From Pseudomonas brassicacearum (GTDB taxonomy: Bacteria; Pseudomonadota; Gammaproteobacteria; Pseudomonadales; Pseudomonadaceae), in NCBI RefSeq assembly GCF_000585995.1, contig NZ_CP007410.1:4429430-4493429 (forward strand): a stretch of DNA of 64,000 bases. Direction: 5' to 3'. Each line of letters starts with the position of its first letter. Within the stretch, counting starts at the first letter, position 1. The notes beneath the pieces were generated by a model that made no database searches, was not told the origin of the DNA, and saw only the letters and a program-made list of their open reading frames with translations. Positions 36,889 to 47,402 of the stretch are shown here, in pieces. The translations under genes and the position numbers were made by a program.

Positions 36889-37105
36889 GGAACACCTCCT
36901 TCAGTGGGTCGGTGGAAGACGCCTTTACAGCGCTCGTCGATGATCAGGATGGCCTCGTCGACGGGGTTCTGTCGACCGCCAATCCGACCAGCGGTGACCG
37001 TTCGTCGTGACGCAACGCCTTCAAATCAAACCTTTGCCCAGGCGTCGCTCTCCATTGATCAGAGACGAAAAGAATCGCTCTTTCAACCTGTGTGGAGACT
37101 TACCT

Positions 37106-37627
37106 ATGGACGGATTTACCCTGCGTCAACTCGGCCTGGCAGTTGCCCTCAGCACCAGCATGGGCATGGCTTGGGCCGCAACCTCCAATGACTTCGTCGA
37201 CAATGCGGCGGCTGGTGGCATCGCGGAAATCGAAACCAGCAAACTGGCCTTGGAAAAAAGTGCTTCGGCGGACGTGAAGGCGTTTGCCAACAAGATGATC
37301 ACCGACCATACCAAAGCCAATGAAGAACTACTCGCACTGGCAAAAAAACATGACATTGAAGTGCCAGACGAAACCACGTTGATGAAGAAGGCCAAGGCCA
37401 AGATTCTCGAAGTACGTGATGAATCCTTTGATGCGGCCTACGCCAACAACCAGGTGAAGGCCCACGAAGAAACCATCGCCCTGTTCAAGAAAGAGGCCGA
37501 GACGGTTACGGACGATAAAAAGGCAGGCAACACCGAACTGAAGGCGTTCGCCCAGAAAATGCTGCCGGATCTGCAGCATCACTTGGACGAAGCCAAGAAA
37601 CTTCAGGCTGCTCATCCGAGCAAGTAA
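37106..37627 (+). CDS. DUF4142 periplasmic protein
   Basis: The 173-residue protein has a signal peptide (about residues 1-24, ending MGMAWA-ATS) and a four-helix DUF4142 domain with KMITDHTKANEELLALA and KAFAQKMLPDLQHHLDEAK, which resembles ferritin-like bundles. GGAGA lies upstream of the ATG at 37106. The role is unknown; homologues are often stress-linked. A terminator follows. Confidence 0.82.
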   Translation: MDGFTLRQLGLAVALSTSMGMAWAATSNDFVDNAAAGGIAEIETSKLALEKSASADVKAFANKMITDHTKANEELLALAKKHDIEVPDETTLMKKAKAKILEVRDESFDAAYANNQVKAHEETIALFKKEAETVTDDKKAGNTELKAFAQKMLPDLQHHLDEAKKLQAAHPSK

Positions 37628-37640
37628 CAGGTGAAGCACA

Positions 37641-37671
37641 AAAAAGCCCGACCATCGCGTCGGGCTTTTTA
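37641..37671 (+). terminator. Terminator after the DUF4142 gene
   Basis: AGCCCGA / TCGGGCT with an 8-nt loop, followed by TTTTTAT. With its leading A run it could also serve the convergent gene. Confidence 0.87.
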
Positions 37672-37675
37672 TTCG

Positions 37676-37957
37676 CTAGCCACCGTCCGTATCAATATCC
37701 GCATCCGTGCTCTCATCGGACTTTGGCCGGTCCGGCTCAGGTTTGAAGCCCGGGCTGAAGGTATTGTCATTGTCCTGATGATGATTTTTCTGATCGACCT
37801 CGCTGTCGGCGCTTTGGGCCTGGTTTTCCCCAGCTGGGCTTACTGAAGGGGTGCCCGCCGGGGTAGGGGCAACTTGGGGATCGATGGCCGGGTCATTACG
37901 CGGGGACGGAGTTTGCGTCTGGCCTTGTTGCTGGGTGTGTGCAGGATCGTCGTTCAT
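37676..37957 (-). CDS. Pro/Asp/Gln-rich hypothetical protein
   Basis: The 93-residue protein from the ATG at 37957 (GAGG 5 nt upstream) is acidic, hydrophilic and low in complexity, rich in Pro, Asp, Gln and Ser, and probably disordered. No membrane segment or known motif is seen. Two further in-frame ATGs upstream lack ribosome sites. Confidence 0.5.
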   Translation of the reverse strand: MNDDPAHTQQQGQTQTPSPRNDPAIDPQVAPTPAGTPSVSPAGENQAQSADSEVDQKNHHQDNDNTFSPGFKPEPDRPKSDESTDADIDTDGG

Positions 37958-38053
37958 GGGCACCTCGTTCATGGCAGGGCCGGATGGATGACCGGTCATG
38001 CTTATTCGAAGGCGACGCAACAGCTTCGGTTCCATTTGTTTACGGGACCGCGA

Positions 38054-40165
38054 TCAGCCGCCCAGCACAGCCCTCACCATCCGCGTCAGCGCGTCCGGAC
38101 CATAGGGTTTACTCAGCAAATGGGTATCGGGGCTCAATTGATGATTCCGGGAGATGATGTCCCGGGTGTGGCCCGAGGTGAACAGCACCGGTACCGCTGG
38201 GTTCTGTACCTTGGCCCAGGCGGCCAGGTCGGAACTCTTGATCAGGCCGGGCATGACCACGTCAGTGAAGATCAAGTCCACCGAGGCGCCCTCAAGCAGC
38301 AGTTTCATGGCCTCATCGGCGTTCGCGGCCGTGAGGGTCCGATAACCGGAGTGCTCGAGCAATTCCACCGACGCACGGCGCACCTCTTCGTTGTCCTCCA
38401 CCACCAGGATCGTTTCTTGCCCACCGGGCTGAAGCGGGTCGTTATGCGCCTCTTCCGCAGTTTCAGGCTGGAGGCTGCGGGGAAAATACATCTGCGCCCG
38501 CGTGCCCTCCCCCAGGCTGCTGGAAATCTCGATATGCCCGCCACTCTGCTTGACGAACCCGAACACCATGCTCAGGCCCAGCCCGGTGCCCTGGCCATCA
38601 GTCTTGGTGGTGAAAAACGGCTCGAACACTTGATTCAAGACATCGGGTGGCATGCCTGCGCCGCGATCGATCACCGACAAACGTACATAGTCACCCGCCA
38701 GGATGCCCTTGCCGACACAGGATGATTCATCAAGCACGATGTTCTCGCCGATCATGCTGATGGTGCCCTCGCCGCCCATGGCATCGCGAGCATTGATCGC
38801 CAAGTTCAACAGAGCGTTTTCCAGTTGATTGCGATCGACATGGATACACCAGGGCTCGCAAGGCAAGCTCACTTCAATCTGAATGGTTTCGCCCAGGGCC
38901 CGTTGCAGCAGTTCGCCCAGATCATCGAAGATCCGCCGTGGGTTGTAGACCGCCGGTGACAGTGGCTGGCGTCGGGCAAAAGCCAGCAGTTGCGACGACA
39001 ACTTGGCGCCCCGTTCCACGGCTTCGAGTGAAGCACTGACTCGCCGTTGCACGTTGGCGTTGTCCGGTTCGTGGCGGGCCAGCAAGTGCAGGTTGCCGGC
39101 AATCACTTGCAGCAAGTTGTTGAAGTCATGGGCCACACCGCCGGTGAGGCCCCCAATGGCTTCGAGTTTCTGCGACTGGCGCAACTGCTCTTCCGCCGTC
39201 AATCGTGCATGCACCTCGTCGGCGACGCGCTGTTCCAGGTCGCGGGTGAATTTGAGCAGCGAGGCTTCGGCGGTCTTGCGTTCGTTGATATCAATCAGCA
39301 CGCCCGGAAAACGCAGGGGCTTGCCCGTTGCATCGAACTCACATCGACCGCTGGCCAGCACCCACAGGTAATCACCGCCCAGGCGGCGCACCCGATATTC
39401 AGCGCTGTAAGGTGTGCCCGTGCGCAAGGTCAGTTGGACGCTTTGATCGACGTCGTCAAGGTCGTCCGGGTGGATGCGCTGGCGGGCAATCTCGACGGGC
39501 AGTGCGTCCAGTGGCGTGTCTGGCGGATAGTCGAAGGTACGGGCAAAACGCTCATCGCCGGACAGCGTGTCGGCCTGGACATCCCAGACGAACGACCCCA
39601 GCAAAGGCCCGGCCGAAAGGGCCAGCTGGATGCGTTCATTGACCGCACGGTAACTGCGTTCGGCTTCTTGCCGGGCGCGCTCGGTTAGCACATGTTCGGT
39701 GGTTTCCACCACGATCGCCAACACACCCGCCGGGGCTTGGTCATCACCGGGTACCGGGCTGTAGTAGAGGTCCATCCAGACATCTTCAGGTTTGCCATCG
39801 CGCAGCAATACCAGCTCTTTGCTGCGATAGGACAAGGTGCCACCGGCCAGGCAGACGTCCAGTACATGGCGATTGAATTCAGCGACTTCCGGCCAGCCCA
39901 ACTCTACCGCGCACCCCAGCAGGTACGGATGGCGACCACCCGCAAACTCGGCATAGGCATCGTTGTAGATCATAAAGCCCTGGCAGCCCCACAACATGAC
40001 CATCGGCAGGGGCGAAGCCAGCAGCATTTGGACAGCGTTGCGCAGGCTGGCGGACCAGTGCTCGATAGCGCCCAGTTCGGTCTGGCTCCAATCGAACGCC
40101 CGGATACGTCCGGCCATCTCACCGTCCCAACCGGAACATCCGTGATTGTGGGTTAAGAACTGCAT
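38054..40165 (-). CDS. PAS-domain hybrid histidine kinase with C-terminal receiver
   Basis: The 703-residue protein from the ATG at 40165 has two PAS-type domains (about 15-155 and 180-300, the second followed by GVLIDINERKTAEA), a HisKA domain with phospho-accepting His346 in GVAHDFNN, a HATPase domain (NLAINARDAM, then GTGLGLSMVFGFV) and a receiver domain with Asp635 in FTDVVMPG. No membrane helix is visible, so it is likely a cytosolic sensor. The longer open frame includes REP sequence and is spurious. No partner regulator is adjacent. Confidence 0.9.
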   Translation of the reverse strand: MQFLTHNHGCSGWDGEMAGRIRAFDWSQTELGAIEHWSASLRNAVQMLLASPLPMVMLWGCQGFMIYNDAYAEFAGGRHPYLLGCAVELGWPEVAEFNRHVLDVCLAGGTLSYRSKELVLLRDGKPEDVWMDLYYSPVPGDDQAPAGVLAIVVETTEHVLTERARQEAERSYRAVNERIQLALSAGPLLGSFVWDVQADTLSGDERFARTFDYPPDTPLDALPVEIARQRIHPDDLDDVDQSVQLTLRTGTPYSAEYRVRRLGGDYLWVLASGRCEFDATGKPLRFPGVLIDINERKTAEASLLKFTRDLEQRVADEVHARLTAEEQLRQSQKLEAIGGLTGGVAHDFNNLLQVIAGNLHLLARHEPDNANVQRRVSASLEAVERGAKLSSQLLAFARRQPLSPAVYNPRRIFDDLGELLQRALGETIQIEVSLPCEPWCIHVDRNQLENALLNLAINARDAMGGEGTISMIGENIVLDESSCVGKGILAGDYVRLSVIDRGAGMPPDVLNQVFEPFFTTKTDGQGTGLGLSMVFGFVKQSGGHIEISSSLGEGTRAQMYFPRSLQPETAEEAHNDPLQPGGQETILVVEDNEEVRRASVELLEHSGYRTLTAANADEAMKLLLEGASVDLIFTDVVMPGLIKSSDLAAWAKVQNPAVPVLFTSGHTRDIISRNHQLSPDTHLLSKPYGPDALTRMVRAVLGG

Positions 40166-40286
40166 GGGGTCGACTCTGAACCTGAAAGTGCTTGCAAGGA
40201 ACAGGTATACCACGAGTCCCTTACGCTCAGAGCTTCGAGCGCTTCGTTGGCGTTTGGTTTCATGATGGTCGATCCAGGCACGATCC

Positions 40287-40382
40287 TGTGGCGAGGGAGC
40301 TTGCTCCCGCTCGGCGGCGCAGCCGTCGTAATCTTTTTTGGGGCTGCTTCGCAGCCCAGCGGGAGCAAGCTCCCTCGCCACA
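40287..40382. repeat. REP palindrome pair (GGCGAGGGAGCTTGCTCCC family)
   Basis: An inverted pair between the dnaE2 stop and the kinase gene start. Confidence 0.85.
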
Positions 40383-40423
40383 GGTCCGACATGTCCTTGG
40401 TCCAAACAAATTGGCAGCCGATT

Positions 40424-43400
40424 TCAGCGAAAATCGCGGCTATGCACCTGGATACCCGCCAGCAATTCGCTCAAATCACTCAAGCGCCCGGCGATCAGGT
40501 GGCGGACCTCGCCGACGCTTTCCCAACGCCCGTCGACCCTGAGTAATTGCGAACCCACCAGAACCTTGCGTTGGCGCTCGGCCAGGTCGCGCCAGACCAC
40601 CACGTTGAGGTTGCCGAATTCATCTTCCAGGGTGACGAAGGTCACACCGCTGGCCGTGCCCGGGCGTTGGCGGCCGGTGACCAACCCGGCGACGCTGACG
40701 TTGCGACCATGTTCCACCGCCTGCAATTCCCGTGAGCTGCGGCAGCGTCGGGCGCGCAGTTCGGAGCGCAGCAGGGCCAGCGGATGGGGCCCCAGTGTCG
40801 TGCCAAGCATGGCGTAATCAGCAAACAGGTTTTCCCCCACCGTAGGTTTTGGCAAGGCCACAGGCACTTCCTCCTGGCTGGGCAAACCGGCGAACAAGCC
40901 CAGTTGTTTCTGCACCCCGGCCACTGCCCAGCGGGCACGGTGACGATCACCGGCCAAGCCCTGCAAGGCACCGGCATCAGCCAGTTGCGCCTGGGCCCGG
41001 GCATCGAGTTGCGCGCGCTCGCCCAGGTCGGCCACGTCACTGAAGGTCCGCTGCCGACGGGCCATTTCGATACGGCGGGCATCCTCTTCGCGAAAGCCTT
41101 TGACCATGCGCAAGCCCATGCGAAGCGCCGGTTGTCGGCCTTCAATGGGCTCGAGACTGCAATCCCAATCACTGGCGCGCACGTCCACCGCAAGGATCTG
41201 CAATTGATGTCGGCGGGCATCCTGGAGGATCTGGTCCGGGCTGTAGAAACCCATGGGCCAACTGTTGATCAGGGCACAGGCGAACGCTGCCGGTTCGTGG
41301 CATTTGAGCCAACTGCTGGCGTAGGTCAGCAAGGCAAAACTGGCGGCGTGGGATTCGGGAAAACCGTAGTTGCCGAAGCCTTTGATCTGTTCGAATATCT
41401 GCGCGGCAAATTCGGGGGTGTAGCCGTTTTTCTTCATCCCCGCTGCCAGGCGTTCCCGATGGGGTTCCAACCCTCCGTGACGTTTCCAGGCGGCCATGGA
41501 ACGACGCAACTGGTCGGCTTCGCCGGGGGTGTAATCGGCCGCGACGATGGCGATCTGCATGACCTGCTCTTGAAACAAAGGAACGCCCAAGGTGCGTTTG
41601 AGCACTTTTTCCAACGCTTCAGAGGGGTAAGTCACCACCTCTTCCTTGTTTTTGCGCTTCAAATAGGGGTGCACCATCCCTCCCTGGATCGGTCCTGGCC
41701 GCACGATCGCTACTTCGATGACCAAGTCGTAGAAGGTCTCGGGTTTCAGTCGGGGCAACATCGCCATCTGCGCCCGTGACTCGATCTGGAACACACCGAT
41801 GGTGTCGGCGCGAGTGATCATTTCATAGGTGGCCGGATCTTCCTTGGGCAACGACGCCAGGGTGTAGCGCGCGCCTCGATACTGCTCGATCAAATCGAAA
41901 CAACGACGAATCGCACTGAGCATGCCCAGGGCCAGGATATCGACCTTTAACAGCCCGACCGCGTCCAGGTCATCCTTGTCCCACTGGATGATCGTGCGCT
42001 CAGCCATGGCGGCGTTTTCCACCGGTACCAGGGTGTCCAGGGGCTGTTCGGAAATCACGAAACCGCCTGGGTGCTGGGACAAATGCCGGGGGAAGCCGAT
42101 CAGTTGTCGGGTCAGGCCCAGCACCCGTCGCAACACCGGGCTGTCCGGGTCGAAGCCACCTTCGCGCAAACGCTCCACTGGCGGTGCTTCATCGCTCCAG
42201 CGCCCACAGCAGTCGGCCAATGCATTGACCTGGTCCGGTGGCAGGCCCAGGGCCTTGGCGACGTCGCGCACCGCCCCGGCACCGTGGTAACTGCTGACCA
42301 CCGCCGTCAACGCCGCGCGATGGCGGCCATAGCGCCGGAACACGTACTGCAGGACTTCCTCGCGCCGTTCGTGTTCGAAATCGACGTCGATGTCCGGCGG
42401 TTCGTTGCGCTCCCGGGACAGGAATCGTTCGAATAACATCTTGGTGCGACTGGGGTCGATTTCAGTGATGCCCAGGGCGTAGCACACCGCCGAGTTGGCT
42501 GCCGAACCGCGTCCCTGGCAGAGGATGTGCTGGCTGCGGGCAAAGCTGACAATGTCCTGTACGGTGAGGAAATAACTGTCGTAGCCCAATTCGGCGATCA
42601 GGGTCAGCTCCTTGTCGATCTGCACCCGGATCTCATCTTCCACGCCCTCTTTCCAGCGCTCGCGCATGCCCCGCTCGGTCAGTTCCCGCAACCAGGACGC
42701 CGGATCATGGCCCTCGGGCACCAGCTCACGCGGGTATTGATAACGCAGTTGGTCGAGGTCGAAGGTACAGCGCCGGGCAATGTTCAGCGTCTCGTCGAGC
42801 AAAGCACGGGGATAGAGATCCGCCAGGGCCTGGAAGCTGCGCAGATGGCGCTCGCCGTTAGGGTGCAGGCGCTGGCCAGCCTCGGCCACCGTGACGTGGT
42901 GGCGAATGGCGGTCATGGTGTCCTGCAAAGCGCGACGACCACGCACGTGCATGTGCACATCGCCACTGGCCACGGCCGGAAGGTTCAAACGCTCCGCCAA
43001 CGCCAGCACATCCGCCAGCCGACGTCGGTCGTCCTGTCCGCAATGCAACTGGACCGTCAGCCATAGGCGCCCGGCAAACATCGACTGGAGCCAGCGGCCC
43101 TGTTCTTCGGGGGCTTTACCATCGGGCACCCACAGCACCAGCAATCCCGGCAGGGGCTCGTCGAAGTCCTCCCGCACGATGCGATAGCAGCCCTTCTCGC
43201 TGCGACGCCGGGCACGGGTGATCAGCCGGCACAAGGCTTGATAGCCTTCCAGGTTCTCCACCAGCAACACCAACTTTGGACCGTTCTCGACCTGGATTTC
43301 GCTGCCGACGATCAGTTGCAGGTCCAGCTCCTTGGCCGCCTGCCAGGCCCGGACAATCCCGGCCAGGGTGCATTCGTCGGTGATCGCCAGGGCCTGGTAG

Positions 43401-43501
43401 CCCTGCTCTTTAGCCCGTCGGCACAGCTCCAGGGCACTGGAAGCGCCACGTTGGAAGCTGAAGTTCGACAGGCAATGCAGCTCGGCATATTCGACGTTCA
43501 T
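40424..43501 (-). CDS. dnaE2: Error-prone DNA polymerase III alpha subunit DnaE2 (ImuC)
   Basis: The 1025-residue protein has an N-terminal PHP domain ([17 protein letters not shown]), the C-family polymerase core with catalytic aspartates in [11 protein letters not shown], the thumb and helix-hairpin-helix region, and a short OB domain, and lacks the replicative DnaE C-terminus. It performs translesion synthesis with ImuA and ImuB in SOS mutagenesis. Its ATG overlaps the imuB stop by 4 bp. The start at 43501 matches family N-termini. Confidence 0.95.
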   Translation of the reverse strand: MNVEYAELHCLSNFSFQRGASSALELCRRAKEQGYQALAITDECTLAGIVRAWQAAKELDLQLIVGSEIQVENGPKLVLLVENLEGYQALCRLITRARRRSEKGCYRIVREDFDEPLPGLLVLWVPDGKAPEEQGRWLQSMFAGRLWLTVQLHCGQDDRRRLADVLALAERLNLPAVASGDVHMHVRGRRALQDTMTAIRHHVTVAEAGQRLHPNGERHLRSFQALADLYPRALLDETLNIARRCTFDLDQLRYQYPRELVPEGHDPASWLRELTERGMRERWKEGVEDEIRVQIDKELTLIAELGYDSYFLTVQDIVSFARSQHILCQGRGSAANSAVCYALGITEIDPSRTKMLFERFLSRERNEPPDIDVDFEHERREEVLQYVFRRYGRHRAALTAVVSSYHGAGAVRDVAKALGLPPDQVNALADCCGRWSDEAPPVERLREGGFDPDSPVLRRVLGLTRQLIGFPRHLSQHPGGFVISEQPLDTLVPVENAAMAERTIIQWDKDDLDAVGLLKVDILALGMLSAIRRCFDLIEQYRGARYTLASLPKEDPATYEMITRADTIGVFQIESRAQMAMLPRLKPETFYDLVIEVAIVRPGPIQGGMVHPYLKRKNKEEVVTYPSEALEKVLKRTLGVPLFQEQVMQIAIVAADYTPGEADQLRRSMAAWKRHGGLEPHRERLAAGMKKNGYTPEFAAQIFEQIKGFGNYGFPESHAASFALLTYASSWLKCHEPAAFACALINSWPMGFYSPDQILQDARRHQLQILAVDVRASDWDCSLEPIEGRQPALRMGLRMVKGFREEDARRIEMARRQRTFSDVADLGERAQLDARAQAQLADAGALQGLAGDRHRARWAVAGVQKQLGLFAGLPSQEEVPVALPKPTVGENLFADYAMLGTTLGPHPLALLRSELRARRCRSSRELQAVEHGRNVSVAGLVTGRQRPGTASGVTFVTLEDEFGNLNVVVWRDLAERQRKVLVGSQLLRVDGRWESVGEVRHLIAGRLSDLSELLAGIQVHSRDFR

Positions 43502-44919
43502 GCGAACCAACCTTGCAGCCACAACGGCCCGCCCTCGCCCACCGGTCGATAGGCCCAGCCTCGTTGTCCTGCGCGGGTTTCGATCAGGTAGTAATCCCGG
43601 CGTACGTCGGCGCCGTCCCACCAGCCGGATTCGATGCGCTCCGGGCCGATAAGGATTCGTGCCTGACTCTCCTGCAACGCTTGGGGTTCATCCAGCAGCC
43701 AGCCGGGACGCTGCACGCCATCGCGCACCGGACAGGCCTGGGGCCGCGGCTGGGGTGTCAGCTGCCAGGCGCATTCAGGCCGATGGTCGTCGCGAAACCC
43801 CAGGCCCTGCACTGCGTCATCCCCCAGCCGGGCCCGCAAGCGCTCGCGCAGTTGCTCCCAGGGCAAGGACTGTTGCGGACGATCATCGAACAGTTCCAGG
43901 CGCTGGGGCACGAAACTCGGCAGGTCTTCGGCACACAAGCGAAAACCACGCACCGGGGCCTCCACCTGTACTTGTTCCAAACGGCCACGGGCCAACTCGA
44001 AGAGCATCGAAGGATCCCGTTCGGCGCTGAGCAGACCGACCTTGATCAGCGTGTCGGGTAATCCGGCGTGTTCCAGGTGCAGGTCAAAACGCTGCACGCC
44101 GCTGTCACGACCGCAGAGGAAAGCCGACAGATCACCGGTCAGCCGGCGCAACGGAAACAGCAACGCCTGATGGGACTGCACGTCGTAGTTGAGTTCGATG
44201 CGCACATCGAAACGGTCCGGCGGCAAATAGAACGACAACGCCAGGGTGCGACTGCCCGTCAGTGCGTCGAGGTGCTTGAGCACCTGGGCTTCGAAGCGTC
44301 GTGCCAGAGTGTGCCGGGGCAAGGCCTGGACCTGGCTCAGGCGACGCAGGCCCATGCGCGACAATGCCGTGGCGACGTCGGGCTCCAGACCGATCCGGTC
44401 CACCGGCATTTGCCCCAGGCACGCCTGCAAGGTCTCGCTATCGGGCACCACCAGGGCGTCATAGGCATTGGCCAATACCCGTGCCGCCACCGGGTTCGGA
44501 GCGGCGACGATGCGATGACGAAAACCCAGTTCGGTCAGTTCGGCCCGCAACCGCGCCTCGAACACCGGCCAGGGCCCGAACAGGCCCAGGCTCGACTCGA
44601 TCTCGAACAGCACCGTACGCGGGTAATGCACGCTGACCTGGGAACTGAAACGGTAGGCCCAGGCCGCCAGGAACTGTTGCCAGTGCTCAATCTGCGCGGC
44701 GTCGTATTCGGCGGTGGCAAAACCTTTGCTCAGGGCCTGGGCGGCGGTCATGGTCTGGCCGGGACGCAAGCCCAGGGCCCTTGCCTGCGCATTCACCGCT
44801 TGCAGCACCCGCCGCTGGGCCGGGCCGGTCAATAGCGCCAGGGGTTCGTCTGGATCGGGGCGCTGACGCAGCGCGGCGTCCAACGCCAATTGCGGGAAGA
44901 GAATACACACCCAGCGCAT
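43498..44919 (-). CDS. imuB: ImuB, catalytically inactive Y-family polymerase homologue
   Basis: The 473-residue protein has the Y-family fold but lacks its active-site acids: the N-terminus reads [13 protein letters not shown], and [13 protein letters not shown] replaces the SxDE motif. This is the ImuB pattern, in which the protein serves as a scaffold linking the beta clamp, ImuA and DnaE2. The start at 44919 is in family register; the longer frame overlaps imuA in the wrong frame. It lies 7 bp after imuA. Confidence 0.93.
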   Translation of the reverse strand: MRWVCILFPQLALDAALRQRPDPDEPLALLTGPAQRRVLQAVNAQARALGLRPGQTMTAAQALSKGFATAEYDAAQIEHWQQFLAAWAYRFSSQVSVHYPRTVLFEIESSLGLFGPWPVFEARLRAELTELGFRHRIVAAPNPVAARVLANAYDALVVPDSETLQACLGQMPVDRIGLEPDVATALSRMGLRRLSQVQALPRHTLARRFEAQVLKHLDALTGSRTLALSFYLPPDRFDVRIELNYDVQSHQALLFPLRRLTGDLSAFLCGRDSGVQRFDLHLEHAGLPDTLIKVGLLSAERDPSMLFELARGRLEQVQVEAPVRGFRLCAEDLPSFVPQRLELFDDRPQQSLPWEQLRERLRARLGDDAVQGLGFRDDHRPECAWQLTPQPRPQACPVRDGVQRPGWLLDEPQALQESQARILIGPERIESGWWDGADVRRDYYLIETRAGQRGWAYRPVGEGGPLWLQGWFA

Positions 44920-44926
44920 CGCAACC

Positions 44927-45559
44927 TCAATGCTCTGTCGGTGAGGTGAACGTGGTAAAGGCAATCGGCGCCGAACGGGCCAGCCCGCCCCGGCACTTGA
45001 GCACGCGCAATTGCCCAGGCCGGGCATCAATGGCGATGCGCAAGGCCGCTGGCGACGGGTTGATGGCTTCCTGGATCGAGCGCCAGGCGAACGCCAGAGT
45101 CTGGCCGGTTTCCGCCGCCACTTGCAGGCGACGCAGGGCCCGGTCGTCCGCCTGGCGAGGCCAGCACAGCACCGCGCCGCAACTGCCTGAACGCAGGCAT
45201 TGTTCGGTGGCCCACAGGGCATCGCGTTCATCGGCCCGGATCACAGACAATTGGCGCAGGTCTACCCCGGCGTTCTGCCAAGCCTGGGGATAGGGCACGA
45301 ACGGCGGCGCCACCAGCACAATCCGCTCCCCTGCCGCCGACAACCGCGCCAGGGTCGGCCACACCAGTTGCAACTCACCCACGCCCGGTGCGGCGATGAG
45401 CAACTCCGTCAGCGCCGCTTCCGGCCAACCCCCGCTGGGCAGCGCCGCGTCCAGTGCCGCATGGCCGGTGGGTTGCGGGCTGGCGGCCGGAGGCGCAGGC
45501 CGGCCCTTCCAGACCTGGCCGCCATTGAACAGCGTGTCCAGCGCAACGACAGCGCCCAT
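44927..45559 (-). CDS. imuA: ImuA, SulA/RecA-like translesion accessory protein
   Basis: The 210-residue protein has a RecA-like core with LPSGGWPEAALTELLIAAPGVGELQLV in place of a true Walker A, and the block GERIVLVAPPFVPYPQAW. It acts with ImuB and DnaE2 in damage-induced mutagenesis. Its first base overlaps the lexA2 stop region at 45559, so the cassette is tightly packed. Confidence 0.92.
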   Translation of the reverse strand: MGAVVALDTLFNGGQVWKGRPAPPAASPQPTGHAALDAALPSGGWPEAALTELLIAAPGVGELQLVWPTLARLSAAGERIVLVAPPFVPYPQAWQNAGVDLRQLSVIRADERDALWATEQCLRSGSCGAVLCWPRQADDRALRRLQVAAETGQTLAFAWRSIQEAINPSPAALRIAIDARPGQLRVLKCRGGLARSAPIAFTTFTSPTEH

Positions 45560-46176
45560 CAGCCTTGCCTCAACAGGCCACAGAACACCCCTTCAATGGC
45601 CAGGTCCTGATCGGCTTCGACGATGATCGGCTGGTAGGCCGGGTTGCGCGGCAGCAGGCGCACCCGTTCGCCGATGCGCTCGAAGCGCTTGATGGTGACT
45701 TCACCGTCGAGCCGTGCCACGACAATCTGGCCGTTGGAGGCTTGGGGGGTGCGCTGCACGCCCACCAGGTCGCCGTCGAGAATACCGTCCCCGATCATCG
45801 AGTCGCCCTGGACCCGCAGCAGGTAATCCGGCGCCTTGGTGAACATCGCCGGATCCAGCATCAGACGGCTGTGGACCTCGGCATCAGCGCCAATCGGCAA
45901 GCCGGCCGCCACTCGCCCCAGCACCGGAACGTCCAGCAGCTCGGGGCGCGCTGGTTGGTTCAGCAAGCGGATACCCCGGGCCTGGTGCGGATTGACTTCG
46001 ATAAAACCAGCTTCGGTCAGCGCCAGCACATGCTTGCGCGCCACGCTGCGGGAGGCGAAACCGAACGCCTCGCTGATTTCAGCGAGGCTGGGGGGCTGGC
46101 CCTGCTCGGCGATGCGTTCGCGGATGAAGGTCAGGATGGCGGTACGGCGGGGGGTGAGAGTCGTCATGGAGTACAT
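45559..46176 (-). CDS. lexA2: LexA-type SOS repressor (LexA2)
   Basis: The 205-residue repressor has an N-terminal winged helix (SLAEISEAFGFASRSVARKH) and a C-terminal S24 peptidase domain. The Ala-Gly cleavage site is in RVAAGLP near residue 88, the nucleophile Ser126 is in GDSMIGDG, and the Lys is in TIKRF near residue 163. I use the ATG at 46176 because AAAGAG lies at usable spacing; the ATG at 46167 has no ribosome site. Pseudomonads with two LexA proteins use this one to control only its own cassette. Confidence 0.92.
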   Translation of the reverse strand: MYSMTTLTPRRTAILTFIRERIAEQGQPPSLAEISEAFGFASRSVARKHVLALTEAGFIEVNPHQARGIRLLNQPARPELLDVPVLGRVAAGLPIGADAEVHSRLMLDPAMFTKAPDYLLRVQGDSMIGDGILDGDLVGVQRTPQASNGQIVVARLDGEVTIKRFERIGERVRLLPRNPAYQPIIVEADQDLAIEGVFCGLLRQG

Positions 46177-46183
46177 TTGTACT
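46170..46183. promoter_or_regulatory. LexA2 operator
   Basis: AGTACATTTGTACT is a palindrome with GTAC-N4-GTAC, close to the GTAC-N4-GTGC LexA2 box described for P. putida. It spans the start codon of lexA2, so binding would block its transcription and translation initiation region. Confidence 0.75.
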
Positions 46184-46243
46184 CTTTCGGGTTTTTTCTG
46201 ACAAGCGCCGCCAGTCAGTTCACAGGTTGACTGCACAAGTCCT

Positions 46244-46358
46244 TGTGGCGAGGGAGCTTGCTCCCGCTCGGCTGCGCAGCAGCCGTAAAAACCTACCTAC
46301 TTGTTGAATGATTTGGGGCTGCTGCGCAGCCCAGCGGGAGCAAGCTCCCTCGCCACAG
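46244..46358. repeat. REP palindrome pair (GGCGAGGGAGCTTGCTCCC family)
   Basis: An inverted pair between lexA2 and the LysR gene. Confidence 0.85.
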
Positions 46359-46386
46359 GTGTTAATCATGTCTCGGGATTGCGTGA

Positions 46387-47271
46387 TCAGGGCAGTAACA
46401 ACCCCTGCTCACGCTCGCACAACTGCACCACGTAATCCCACAGCACCCTCAACCGCACAGACTTGTGCAGCTCACGGCGGGTGCTGATCCAGTAGCTGCG
46501 GCGGATGGTTTCGTCTGGCAGCAGGGGTACCAGCATCGGGTCGCTGCTGGCCATGTAACAAGGCAACACGGCGATCCCCAGGCCCGAGCGCGCGGCCTGT
46601 TGCTGGGCGATGACGCTGGTGCTGTGGAACACCACCCGCGGGTTGCGGCAAAAACTGTTGAGGAACATCAGTTCCTGGCTGAACAGCAGGTCATCGACGT
46701 AACCGATCCAGGCGTGGCGCGCCAGGTCCTCGCGGCTGCGCAGCGCGGGCGAGCGATCCAGGTAGGCCTGGCTGGCGTACAGCGCCAGGCTGTAGTCGGT
46801 GAGCTTGCGGGTCACCAGCAGGTCCGCGGCCGGGCGTTCGAGGTGGATGCTGATTTCCGCTTCACGGTTGAGAATGCTGACAAACCGCGGCACCGCCACC
46901 AGCTCCACTTCCAACCCCGGATAACGCTGGAACAACCCGTCCATGCGACTGGCCAGGAACATGATGCCCAACCCTTCGGTCACCCCCAGGCGGATCTTGC
47001 CCAGGGGCGCGCTGGACTGGGTGATGTCCTCCTGGGCCAGCAGGGCCACGTTTTCCATGGCCTCGGCGTGCTTGAGCAACGCTTCGCCGGCCGGGGTAAG
47101 TTGGTAACCCTGGGCGTGCTGGACAAACAGCGCGGTACCCAGGCTCTTCTCGATGGCTTCGATGTGCCGGGCCACCGTGGCGTGAGTGGTGTTCAGGCAC
47201 CGTGCGGCCGTCAGCAAGCGCCCGCTGCGCTGCAGTTCCAGAAAGTAGCGCAGGTCATTCCAGTCGAACAT
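46387..47271 (-). CDS. LysR-family transcriptional regulator
   Basis: The 294-residue protein from the ATG at 47271 (GGAGGGT just upstream) has a helix-turn-helix (SGRLLTAARCLNTTHATVAR) and a LysR effector domain. It is divergent from the GMC oxidoreductase gene with a 131-bp intergenic region, the classical arrangement for control of that gene and the transporter beyond. Confidence 0.9.
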   Translation of the reverse strand: MFDWNDLRYFLELQRSGRLLTAARCLNTTHATVARHIEAIEKSLGTALFVQHAQGYQLTPAGEALLKHAEAMENVALLAQEDITQSSAPLGKIRLGVTEGLGIMFLASRMDGLFQRYPGLEVELVAVPRFVSILNREAEISIHLERPAADLLVTRKLTDYSLALYASQAYLDRSPALRSREDLARHAWIGYVDDLLFSQELMFLNSFCRNPRVVFHSTSVIAQQQAARSGLGIAVLPCYMASSDPMLVPLLPDETIRRSYWISTRRELHKSVRLRVLWDYVVQLCEREQGLLLP

Positions 47272-47402
47272 GGACCCTCCTTGAACAACGCCTGACGACA
47301 CGGCTGTTTATAAACGCACAGTGGCTGCGCAAAAACTAACATTCTTTTGACGAAAACTAACAACTAGGATGGACCCCACAAGAACAAAAAATGAGGTCGC
47401 GA

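Noticed and set aside
40166..40405. N-terminal extension of the hybrid kinase frame
   Set aside because: It also translates a REP pair; the kinase homology begins at 40165.
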